A stretch of 64,000 nucleotides of DNA from Fistularia commersonii (lineage: Eukaryota > Chordata > Actinopteri > Syngnathiformes > Fistulariidae). The notes beneath the pieces were generated by a model. The model worked only from the letters and a program-made list of their open reading frames with translations, made no database searches and was not told the origin of the DNA. Shown piece after piece: positions 24,101-36,600 of this stretch; the first letter of the stretch is position 1; every line of letters starts with the position of its first letter. Location: NCBI GenBank assembly GCA_037954325.1, contig JBBMNZ010000018.1, forward strand, positions 8,506,501 to 8,570,500, written 5' to 3'. The position numbers and the translations under genes are program-made.

Positions 24101-26332
24101 AAAATAAATAAAATCAAACAGATATACCTGTAAATTCAATAGAATACTAATACTTCAGACAACACACTCATTTCAGCAAATTTTAGACATCTAGAGGTAT
24201 CACTAAAGGTTCTCAGTCACCTTGGTCCTGGTACTTGTCCTCTAATTTTGCCACAACAGGATACGTTTATTTTCTCTAAGACATCTCCCCTGCCAGGAGA
24301 GGGGAGAAAATTTGTAAGAAATCTTTACGCAATGTGTTGACTGTTCATTTTTTCAGAATTCAATTATCGTATTATATCTCTGTCTTTTTGACCAGGATCA
24401 TGCACACAGCTCTCTGGTCCATCTCGTGTTTTTACTTGGCAACATGGAACATACCTTTCACCACACTCTGCTGCTGGAGATCCAAGCTCTGACTGACCGT
24501 TATCCGTCATTACTGGGGGGTTCTGGGAAAGATATCTACAGGATGAGCAACTCCTTCACGGCCATCGCCAGACTGCTGGGTAAACGGCTCGAGGAGACGG
24601 CCTTCACATGCTCCAGGTTAGAAAAAAAAAGTTTTTTATGCTTTACATTTTTATATTGAAAGTGTTAAATCCACAGGTTCTTGGAAAGTCAGTCTAAGGA
24701 TGAATACATAATTGGATGAGAGATGGGGTTCACCCTGGTCCTGTAGCCAGTAGATCATAGGGTCACATATAGAGATATGTAACCGTTCACTCTCATTTAG
24801 ACATTATATAGACATTAAACCATTGATCCTCTCATTCACATGTTAGGGCAATTTTTGGTAGCCATTAGACCTACTGCATATTTTTTGGAGTGTGGGAGGA
24901 CTCGGAGAACCAGGAGGAAACCCTTCAGACCTGGGAAGAACTTGCAGAAAGGCCTCCTGTCAGAATCTAACCAGAGACCTTCTTGCTTAAATGGGGAAAT
25001 TACTTGTCACATAGCAATAGCTGAAATTAAACAGTAACTTTCTCTGGTTCCCTCACAAAAACATGCAGTGGATTAACTGAAAACTGTAGTGTGCGTAAGT
25101 ATGAATGAAAGAAGGAAAGTTTGTATGTCTCTTTACATAGCCCTGTGAGCCCCTTGCCCAGGGTACACCCAACCTCTCGACTGCTGTCAGCATCCACTAC
25201 TGCAGGGGTGTCAAACTCAAATACACAGTAGGCCAAAATTCAAAACTGGGACAAAATCGTGGACCAACATTGATATTTCATGATATAACAATGTACCCAA
25301 TCAAGTTTTGCTTAAAAACAAAATATGGAACAAGCATAGCTTAATACTCTGCAATATATAACTTAATATTGCACACATGCAAAATCCTGTTTTTTGCCTA
25401 AGTAGCAGGGTGCCAGTAATAGCATAAGGTCGCGATGACTGTTGTCAACAGAGGAGATGGCGTTTATGGGTCCTGTTGTGTTTTTTGTACCAAAACACGA
25501 GCAGAAAATTCTGGGATTTGTAGATTTAGTGGTACATGCACTGTAGACTATTCTGGTGGGCCAGCTCTAATAGTCATTCGGCATGGCTTTGCGGGCCAAA
25601 TGTAATTACAGTGTGGGCCAAATTTGGCCCGCAGGCCAGAGTTTTGACACCTATGCACTACTGAGTATACAGGATGATTTAAGATTAATATAAAAAAAAA
25701 TGTATTTCTAAGATTCTTGGAAAGTGGTGTCTCAAAGCCATTCAATGAGCTGGATAATGTCCAGACTGAAATAACATTGAGTACAGGATTGGAGACATCC
25801 AGGGCTTTGTTAAGGATCTGGGGGATGATAGATAGGAGGATTGAATATTGAGTTGGCGTGGGTTAGGTTTTTAGAAGATGTAGTTTTGCATCAAGGAAGT
25901 GAATATGTTTTTTATGATAACATATACATTATACTTGTATTTTTGGGGGCTGTACTTTGAGTGAGAAACTCAACTTTTTGTTTGTCTGTTCATTTTGCTG
26001 TACACTTAAAATAATTTGAAAATACAAAAAAAAAAAAAAAAATGAAACAATGCAAGATACCAACCAAAAATCACTTAGAGGTCACAGAAAGAACAATGAA
26101 AATGCTGATAAAAAAATAAATACATCAAAATTGGAATTTGGTTATTGGAATTTTGTATTGATGATCACTATTACTGAGCATCTTTTTTGTAAATGTGTGT
26201 ATGTGTATATGGGGGGGGGCTGCAACAAGGGCATAGATAGCAGAGTGTAGCTTAACAACAAGGTCTGCGAAAGTTGTGTGTTGAAATTCCTTTCACATTA
26301 CATTTGAAGTCCCTCTTTGTGTGTGGCTGTGT

Positions 26333-26381
<49 letters not shown>

Positions 26382-29300
26382 TGTGAATGTTTGTATTACA
26401 GAGTGGATCAGAAGCACATGCCATCTCCCAGTGCATCTCTTCCAGTGGAAAAGGACCTGGATCAAATGCTCCAGGTGAAAGTCCAGGCCTTTGGGGAAAA
26501 GATGGGGGATCGGGACGGAGAGGAGGGAAACTCTCCAACCCCCCCGCGTCGCTACAGTCTGAGCCAAGCCGTCCGAGAGGAGCGTCGAGAGATGAGGTTC
26601 AACAGGTGGGTCAGTGTGAAATATTTCAAAGGCTTATCAGATTTGACTGAACGGCAAACTATAAATTTGTAATTTAGAAATTCATTCATGCATCTGTTGT
26701 CTAAATTGACTTGGTGTTCAGGTGTTCAGCTCTGTATCATGTATGTTAACCTCCTAAGACCTGGTGTCCATACACATAGGCATCATATTTTGGGATGACT
26801 TTATCGTGCTGTATGGAAATTGAGACCAAGTGTCATTGACACTGACATCATCTCAACAGATGGTTGTTGTCAAATCTTGCTGTGCCAACTGGACTCAGGC
26901 TGTGGGTTTGAAGCAAGGCCTGACCCTAACCCCAGCAGCCATGTACCGGAAACTCCCCATGGTCCATCAGAACTGAACAATCCTCTCGAATGAGAGGATG
27001 AACGAACAGCCAAGTCCAGTTGCCATGATGAGATTTGACAATGATCAGCTGTGACCTGGATAACTTATTACATTCAGAGACGCATCAACAGAGGATGGTT
27101 CGTTTTTATACTCTTCGTAAGCCCAAATAGCAAAGAGAGTAGCAAACAATTGCTTGTGTCTATTTTCTAAACTTGAATGAGTTTAAGTCAAATGATGTGA
27201 TCAAATGAATCGAGTCTGAGATGTGAGCCACTCAGTCTGACTAAAGACCAAGATTATTAAAGCCTTCAGTGGTGATAAATGTTTCCTTGATAAGTACGCC
27301 ATACTGGATTAGTTAAGAACTACATGTATCTTGGTAACTGTTAGCTCTACCGTTGTGCCTGTCCCTCCAACCCTGAACCAGACAGAAGGCCGCCAGCATT
27401 AAGCTCAGATTTGCGCAAGGTTTCAGCCCAGTAAAACGCAGTGTTTTCCTGCCAGTGTCGCCAAGTGCTTGCTTGTAGGGGAACGCTGGGTTGCTGTAAA
27501 TCATTTTAAAGAGTTTGGTCCAGACCAGCTCTCCATGGAAAGTGCCACAATGAGACAACTGTGTTTTGATTTAGCCCTATAGAAAAATATATAAATAAAA
27601 TCAAACTTGACTTGACATGTGGCAATGTAACAATGAATTCATTGTCGGTTTATTGTAACAACAAGTCTGACAGTTTAAGTGGATATTTTTGGATTGAAAC
27701 AGATCTGCAGAACTCCCAACAGTTTCATTTGTTGTTACTTGAAGGTCAAAGAGCCTTGCTCTCCATGTGGGTCGGTCACGATCGATCAACTCCGACGGCG
27801 GGGAGGACATTGAGGGACAGGAGCAAAGTCCAGACATCTTCTCCAACACGTTATCCAGCCAGTATTCAGAGCACCAGGATGTTTTGCCACCAGAGGGGAA
27901 ACCAACCGGTGACATTTCCATGGCGCCGTTGAAAGACGGCGTTAAAGAAGCTGAGAGCAGTCAACGTAGGACAAAATGCGGAAAGAAGGACGAGCTGGTG
28001 AAAGCTGACAGGCTCTTTATACATTTAAAGGACAATATGGAGACGATCCGAGAATTCTGTAAAGAAATGGTTCATCAGATCCCCATTCCAGAGCAGTGTG
28101 TGATAGAAGGTAATGTGAATATAATTGTTTGTTTCTTTCCCGTCAGCAGTTGATGATATTATCGGGTTGTTGCAAAAGCAAGTGGTGGTCCTTATATGTT
28201 AATATAAGGGTAAAAATAATCCCTGCTGATAAGATTATCTTCATTTTAATATCATGCTCAGACACATCACTGACCCAGACGTCTCACCCTGAGATACGAG
28301 GAGAAATGGAAATTTGCCAGGAGGCGAATCTATTTCTGTTCGCTTAAACCCAATTAAATACAATTCTTCAAATGCTTATACATTATACATCAGCGCGCCT
28401 GTTAACGTCAAGCTTGCAGGCCAGTAAGCAACAATGAAATGAAGGCACTTTAGAAAAATAGACAGGGAATGTTGCAAAGATGTGCAAATAAAACTGACAA
28501 AGAAGCGAACATTTGTTTTACATCCAGAGAATTTTATTTTCAACTGGAAAATAAAGACATGTGTTCATAGAGATAATTATCATAAAATATTTATATGTAT
28601 AAAATAATGTACATAATGAAGATAATGAAGATGTTGAAGTTCATAAAGAAAGCCTCAACATTTTCATCTCCGCTACCTCCAGTTCTGGTTCCTGTCTTTC
28701 CCACCAGTGTCACAACATCATGTCTTGTACACCTTTCCTTTTATTCTGGCTGTTACTCTTTTCAGGCATAACTCCTGACACTTTTCTTGCACACGTTTCT
28801 TCTCATCTTCTCCACACTCTTTATTGCTCTGGACTGTTACTGCTAAGACCTTAAAATCTCCCCCCTTCATTATCTCCTCTCTCTGGAGCCTCACTGTTCC
28901 ACTTGGGTCCCTCTCATTCCCACATCTAATCTCTAGATTTTCCTCGACCTGTTCGCTGCTCTCACTACAAAACACAATGGAAACAACATAATCCATGGTT
29001 ACAATTATGAATGGATTTACATGGTAGTCCAAATATTGTGCCTTCATTCTACCACTCTGTAGGACGGCAGCCCAACACGTACACCAGAACATGCTGTGGT
29101 AGTTAGTCCAAATATGAGATGAGGCGAATATTGAGATTGGGGGACAAAGAGAAAGCGAGAGGGAAATGGGTAGAGGAATAAGAGACGTTTTGTGAGATTG
29201 CACAAAATTCCTCGGCTGCAGTTGACTTATTATTCGGTATGGATGGACTTCCCGTTCTCCTTTCCCACATCCCTTTTCATACACGCTGTCATGCTTCAAT

Positions 29301-30536
29301 CACTGGATGAAATTCTACTGACTGAGTCTCACCATGCCTCTTACCCGAGCCCCTCACCCTTCGCTGCTCACTTCAATCGTAAATTCATTTCAGCCTTTAC
29401 TTTTCCTCCTGAAAAGGAAGGATAATCACCTTAAAACTTCTGTGAAAACAAATGTATATCTCCCCCCGCATGTATGCATAAAGATCTCATAAAGCACTCA
29501 GCTGCGTATGATTAACTGTTTCTAATATCCAACCAGACACAATTTGTCCTGTGTGAGTCGTTTAATTTTAAGAGTGCACCCATTGTTCAGTCATTTTAAG
29601 TCTACTGAAGGATAGATTTGAATGTTTCCAACAACCACCTGAAATGTAAGGGCCAATTCACTGAGCTGATTGCCCTCTCTGAGGAAGCATCATCTGCTTG
29701 CTTGCTAAAAAAAAGTATACTTTTGAAAACCTCCACTGTTATGAAAGACTTCCCATCATTTGTCAGTGGCTAAATCCCTGTCATGATCAGAGGCACGGCA
29801 AATATTGTAATTATTAACTTATAATCACATTACTATTCTTGCCCAAATCGGTCATGCTAAAGGATTCTTTTTCTTATAATGGTTTACCCTTTATTAATTG
29901 TTAAAATCGTTCTCAGCAATTAACCCATCATGTATGAAGTTAGGGGTTCAGTGTCTTGCTCAACAACACCTCGACACACTAGGAGGAGCCGGGAATTGAA
30001 CCAGGAATGTTAGGTTGCTCTACAACGCCACGCAGCCCCCAAAAAAACACTCCTTCGAGACAAAAATACATTCTAGCATGGAACTGAACTAATAAATCTA
30101 AGATATTTCATGTTTGATTTTTTATTTTATATAAATTAGGGCCTTCTTCAGGGGGTAAATTTCAATATGATTAACACGCTTTTTTATCATATTAAGGATG
30201 TACTGATATATGTCCTATAGCAGAAGAATATCCTCTTATTGTAACTATAGCAGGCCAACATTAGTGAAGATAAATGGTTGATCTTTTTCTTCTCTTTTCA
30301 GCTTTTCCCTTCAGGGGTTGCCCCCAGCGAATCAACCTCCTCCATCTAACCCTATTCTCTGTATCCTCCTCTCACACCAACTAATTGGTTGATAGAATTA
30401 TTAATTATTGTACAGAGTTAGAGGATTGTTTTGAGGTTGGTCATTGTATTAAGTTACTCTCGAGTCGTTTGTAAAAGGAAGCAGATGATATGTGGCCATG
30501 TAGAGTGTACGAAGAACATATGTATGGGTGTGGTTT

Positions 30537-30600
<64 letters not shown>

Positions 30601-31557
30601 TTAACAAATACACAGAGGCATTGGTTCATACCAAAGTTCTTGCAAATATCAAGAGGTTCAGCTGTTCATAGGCGCAAATGAAAATGAAATGAAAATTATC
30701 TTCTCACCTTTGTGGGTTCCCTTTTTCACCTCATCCTTGTTTTTCCTTAAAAGTGTTCCACTCCTTCCTCTTGTATTTAGAGATCCGATATACTGTTTTC
30801 ATTCATTTCTAATGATTTAGTCAACGCCCAATATTTCCTTTACCATTTTAGATTTGATCCATTGATACACTCGAGTGCTTGAAAGTACATTTACTCTCAT
30901 TTCTAGGGAGAAGCGTGCTTGTACTTCATTTTCATTTGAGGCTACTTCTAAGAAACTACATTGCAGAAAGTAATTTGATGAAACAACGTCGCCTCTATTT
31001 AATTCCTAAGAAACTCTCTTGGCTCAACTACAAACACATCCCGACAAAGGAGATGTAGGTTTTCGATTAAAGCCTATCTAAGTATATACAGATCCACCCA
31101 ACATCTAAGGTCTAATACGTTTGGACACGGATTGGTCTCATTCATGATTGGAAAGCTGCATATTTTTCAGGCCCTGTCCCATTAAGCTGGAACCCCGCTT
31201 ATCTTCTGGCTCCAGTTCGCCCTAAAACTCTATTGATTGTCATTGCAAAACGATATAATAGAGAGGCCAATGTTATTACAAAGATATGTATGCAATAATA
31301 ATGCAATAATAATTCAGAAATAATTATCTCATAAATACTTTTAAATGTCGATCAGTCTCGGAATCTATTTCAAATCATAAATTTAAATCAAGCATTAACT
31401 GCATTTACCTTGCAACGCTTGATTATTTAGAAATACCTGGCTCTCTTAAAGACATAAACATATGTACTGTATATGAAAATAGATGTAAAAGCGGTCATAT
31501 TCAAAACTTAAACATCTGAAAACATGCAAAATAATGTAATAATCCCAACAGACTATG

Positions 31558-31617
<60 letters not shown>

Positions 31618-33634
31618 CCCTCTATGAACACCTTACAGGGAGCCTCTTCTCTGCGGACATGAAGGCGCATTCTTTCCATGTATGAACAAAGCACACATAA
31701 GTGCACAAACATACATACGTACTCAAAAAAGATACAACTTGTGTCCGTATTTTGACTGACAGAGGGGAAAGTTATATCTCCCCCTTTGCGTAATAATGTC
31801 ATTTTAACCGAGAGGGCACCAAGAGTCACGAGACGCGCTCACGTATACATGCATTACTCACATACTTAAAACAGGAAATGGGACAAAAAATAACAATCTC
31901 CTCCTTTTGGTGTAATTGTTTAGATCTGAAAATGAAGGTAAATGTCTAAGTGATGAGATTTAACTCTAAATCACTTAGTATATGATGTCACCAGTGTTCT
32001 CAGCTGGATGATGTCATCACGCTGCTGGCTGACCCACACATACACTGTTTACCTTCTCTCTCGGGGGACAAGAGACACACAGAAGACTGCAACTGCAAAT
32101 ATAAACTTAATGTGAACATGCGCTCATTGAAAGCTTGTCTGACTGTCCAACTTGTATGTACGAGAGATGTATGTATGTAAATGCACTCACAGGCTAAATA
32201 CTTATATACTTGGATTGACGGTTTTGTATATACATATATATATGTGAGTGTCTGTGCCTTTCTGGGTCACATTTTAAATGAAAGTAAGTGTTTATTAAAA
32301 GCTAATTACAATCAATTTAAGCATAAAGCTGGACAGCATGCTTATTAATAATCTGTTAATGTGCTTGATTGATATGAATAATTATTTTCCATTAAGTTTT
32401 TCAAGAAAAACAACAAACAATCTACTTAGGACCTGGAGCTCTGTTTATTGTTAAGCATCAAAACTCATGTATTTTACTTTATTAACCCACTTCTTTTGAA
32501 GCCATTTTAAAAGAAAAACTGTATTGGGTTAATACAGGTTTTAAGTTATTTAAGTTTAGTTAATTAACAATCGACTTTGCCCTGATGAAGAAATAGTTAT
32601 CATATCTAAAGTTGAAATATTGCAAATTAAGGTGATATGCACCGCTATCAGTGTCCCTGAATGTTTTGATTTCTAAATGTCTCTAAGTGTGAGAGAAAAC
32701 ATAAAAACACAAACGCACTTTTGCAAATCTGCAAAATATTAATGTCATGTTTACTCTTTGTTGTCCAGATTCTAGTCGGGGCTGCGTCGCTAAGCTGTCG
32801 TTCTCCTGTCCTCTGAAAGGCCATTACTGCCTGTATGCCAAGTCCTGCTTCAACATGACCAGTCGACAGCCTCATCTGTGGATACACATCATGCTGCTAC
32901 ATCTACAGGTGCACATCTTGAACGCCACATAAACCCTGACATTCAAAACTCATCAAATTGCTCAACACAATCAACACCCATTTGCTATTAAATAACAATT
33001 TCTGGAAATTATTATTTATAAGCAATGCATTATGTTACATGTAATTTAGAACACATTTATTACAACAACAACAAAAAAAAAAATCATGCAAAATCACTAG
33101 CAGCATTAAAAAATGTCCCTTTTTTTTGTTTCACAGCCTGTTTTTATTTTCTCCCTCTCAACCAGAGTAAGTCCAGTGTTCCCCTGTGCTTGAGAGATGA
33201 GTGCGTCCAGAGGCTGGCTTCTCTTTGGGAGAAAACTCAGCTAAAGGGAGCTCACAGTTTCCTAATGGCGATGACGCAGCACAGCACAGCACACAGGAAG
33301 GTACTGCAACAAAGAGGGTCAGGGCTTACATTTCATGGTAACGTAACTGTGTTACACTGTATACATGTAAGCTTACGTGCACAACTGTGCGTTACTTGTT
33401 TTACCCTTTCATATGGTGAAGTGCCGAGTGGTCTCTTGAATAACTAGCGCCCCGAAGAAAAAGCTTTCTCTTGATGTGTGTTGTGATTACCATGTGGGGC
33501 TTAAACACACCCAACTCCTATCATATATAAACACACATATGCACACAGTCGTTATACACGCGAAACAAAACACATCTGCCTATACGGATTTCATACAATG
33601 CACCAGTACACATCACAACTGGTAAAAAAGTGAA

Positions 33635-33665
<31 letters not shown>

Positions 33666-36600
33666 CCATTCACCAAATGTCATCATTACAGAACAAAAAT
33701 AAAACAAAAAGGCAGTGCATATCATCTCTACAAAATATCAAGTAATAAAATATACTCTGTGTTGTGTTCTACTTAAGCCATGTTTTATTCGTATTAAATT
33801 GACAACACTTGGGATGAAGGATTTCTTTTAAAATGTCTATAAGCCAATCGTAATTAGTAATGTCACATGGTTAAAGGTAAAAGTCCATATCTAACAGGTG
33901 AGTTAGGTTTCCAACATGTGCAATGACCTAATTTTATCCAGATAAAGTCCCTTTTTTCTATATTCATTTGTTTTTCCATTAATTTGATCATAATATAGAC
34001 ACTTAATTTAAAAAAAAACTTGAACTAAAACCATCCAAATTAAGCCCTTCAGAATAAACACACCCAGTAGAAAGTCCACCCAGTCCACACTGGCAGAAAA
34101 CAGTGTTATATAATTTATATAATGAACAAAGTTGGGTAATCACTTGTCACTTGGCTTCCAGCTTCACAGCAATGCTTGTATCATAGCAAACATGACTGGA
34201 AATGGACAGATCATAACTTCCAAACTTTGAGAAAGACTTCCAACATCTCCTTTTGCCTTATATTGAATCATGTCTCATTATCTTAGAAGGCTTCAGAGGG
34301 GAAAAAAACACATCTACCAAAAAAATGAGATTTAAAAGAAGAGGTGTCAAACTCCTTCTACAATGCAATTCCTCTATCCTTTCTGTCAGACCTGCACCTT
34401 CAGTAAGCTGACCACAAACACATGAGGCTCTCTAAAGATGTGCAAAAATTAAAACGTCTACATATAAAGCAGAGAAAAGCTTCATGGTTGTATCTGTATT
34501 GGCGGATTTAAAGCTAGTGTTCAAGCTGTTATGAGGTTTCTGATATCTCAGAGACTTTTGTTTGGGTTTTGTGGACTTTAATAACATGCAGTTTACAGAA
34601 ATCTGATAGAGGAGGCAAGTCAGAAGGTGGGCATGGAATCCAGGATATAGGTAGGATGAGGAGGGTGAGATTTTATATACAGTCAAAAACTGAGTTAAAA
34701 ATAAAATCTTATGTCTGTTCTCTTCGGATGCGTCAGATTTAACGTGTGAAGCTGCTGTTACAGTGTTTATAGACATAAAATTGATTCTGATTTCTAAACA
34801 GTTACATATAGTAACTGAAAAATCAACACAGCAAATGACATTTAATCAGTTTTCAGTACATAGCTTTAACCTTTGAACCTGCCATCACTTTTACATTAGA
34901 TTGATTAACTGGGGCGTTTTGTGGTGAATATGAGTTTTAAACTCAGAAATGCTTGTTTTATTATTTTATTTTATCTTTTTCTCTAAAGAAGAAGTATTAA
35001 ATCTGGCGTAATATATTCAATATCCAGAGTCATTTTTTTGAATTTTAATAAAAATTGAATGTAATAATAATAATGTAATAATTGCTGGTGGTAGAGTCAG
35101 AGTCTTCTTCAGTCTTTCTATTGTTTGATATGAGCACAGCATTTGACACTGCTGTTCATCATACATTGTTCAACAGACTGGAGAACTTTGCTGGCTTTTC
35201 GTGTCCTAAGGTGGTTTAATTCATACTTGTCTGAGAGACATTGTAAAGATCAGTGCAACAATATCCTCTCCAAGGCCTGTGAGTGAGATATGTGGTTCCG
35301 CAGGGTTCTGTTTTGAGTTGGTTGCTGTTTCAGTTATACACCATAACACTTGGCCAGATTCTGCGCTCATTTGAAATTACATTACAGTCATTTAGCAGAC
35401 GCTTTTATCCAAAGCGACTTTCAAAAATTGCAATTCAATAACCGAAGATCCAAAGTACCAGTAATCGTCATTCAGAAGTTCCCACTCTACCAAATAGCCA
35501 TCTCAAAACCATATACATACATACATTCGTTTCTTTGTTTTTCTTAATTATTTTTATCTTTTTATTTTTTGGGGGAGTGGGGGGGCTAAGTGCGAAGTGG
35601 GGTAGTGCATCATATCTTCAGGATATGATTGGGCCGGATTGAAAAGAGCAACGGCCGGATGTGGCCATAGTTTTGCCACCTCTGTTTTAGCCCCATCACG
35701 TCCGTCTCTACAGGATAGGTTGAATTCATGAATAGAATGTATACGTTTTCATGAGAGCATCACTTTGATTTAAAGTACTCTATTAATATATTTATCACTA
35801 TTATCTTTATTATTGATAAAAGTAGTACTTGTTTTGATGCTTAGCCTGCAATTGAAGCTTACAAAATTGACTGCAAAAGGCTTCATCAAACAAAAACATG
35901 AGGAAATACAATTCAGTTGATTGCTTGTTAGGTGAAGATTGAAATAAAGCAATTCTATTCTAGTTATACAGGAAAATGTATATGTGTTTGAGTTTGGAAT
36001 GGCAGGAGACGTGGAAGTCTGATGGGGAGGGAAGAGATCCTTCACAATTATTATTTCAGCTCCTTCGCTCTTGTGTGCGGGGCGGGGGCATCTGTTGTTA
36101 CGACTTCAGCGTTGATAAAATCTGGACTAGGAAGAGGATGAAGAGGATGATTTTTGAGAAAGAGCTGAGCCACAGATTAAATTCGAAATATTGGGGGAGA
36201 CGGAAAAACAGGTGTGGGGGTTGGGAAGACAATAGCAACTCGAGTAAAAACTCAAACAGTTCTTTATCTCTCATGGGCAATGAGAATTTTGTTTTGAAAT
36301 GTCCATTTATTTACAGTATCTTGACCTTTAAGACCTGATAGATTTAAAGATGAACCTCCAGATTGACTGGTAACTTTTTCAGGGTTAGGGACACTAAGCT
36401 GGAGCCTACCGTAGCTGTCATTGGGCGAGAGGCGCTGGACTGGTCGCTAGTCAATCACAGGGCCACAAATAGAGACATGCAACCATTCAGTCTTATTTGC
36501 ACATCTGGGTACAAGCCTACCGCATGCTTTTGGACGGTACTGGGTTTGAAGAACCCAGAGGAAAATCCATGCATACATGGAAACTAACCCGAACCCAGAA

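Larger units (their letters stand above)
15968..24395 (+). other. veph1: veph1 intron B-C
   Basis: 8.4 kb. It holds teleost repeat A (16035-16260), a Rex1 LINE fragment (16598-17715), an unexplained ORF (about 18060-18265), repeat B (19290-19475), a CA-array cluster with a tandem duplication (20530-21100), a TG array (22206-22235) and a C-rich, G-poor stretch (22640-23480). The acceptor before exon C is TCTTTTTGACCAG. Confidence 0.7.
24617..26401 (+). other. veph1: veph1 intron C-D
   Basis: 1.8 kb. It is largely repeats: two oppositely oriented copies of repeat A, a hAT MITE inserted at the end of the second, a poly-A run near 26030, and a (TG)n array that runs almost to the exon D acceptor. 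Confidence 0.75.
28110..32768 (+). other. veph1: veph1 intron E-F
   Basis: 4.7 kb. It contains two minus-strand RTE fragments, repeat B (29920-30045), a (TG)n array (30539-30599) and a (CA)n array (31559-31613). The rest is AT-rich with no visible exon. Confidence 0.7.

Noticed and set aside
28718..29299. 193-codon minus-strand ORF as a possible host gene
   Set aside because: Its C-terminal half matches RTE LINE sequence and its N-terminal half has no conserved content. It is a chance fusion over a LINE fragment.
33025..33447. 140-codon ORF as an independent gene
   Set aside because: Only 33166-33300 is conserved (veph1 exon G). The rest reads through the acceptor and donor.
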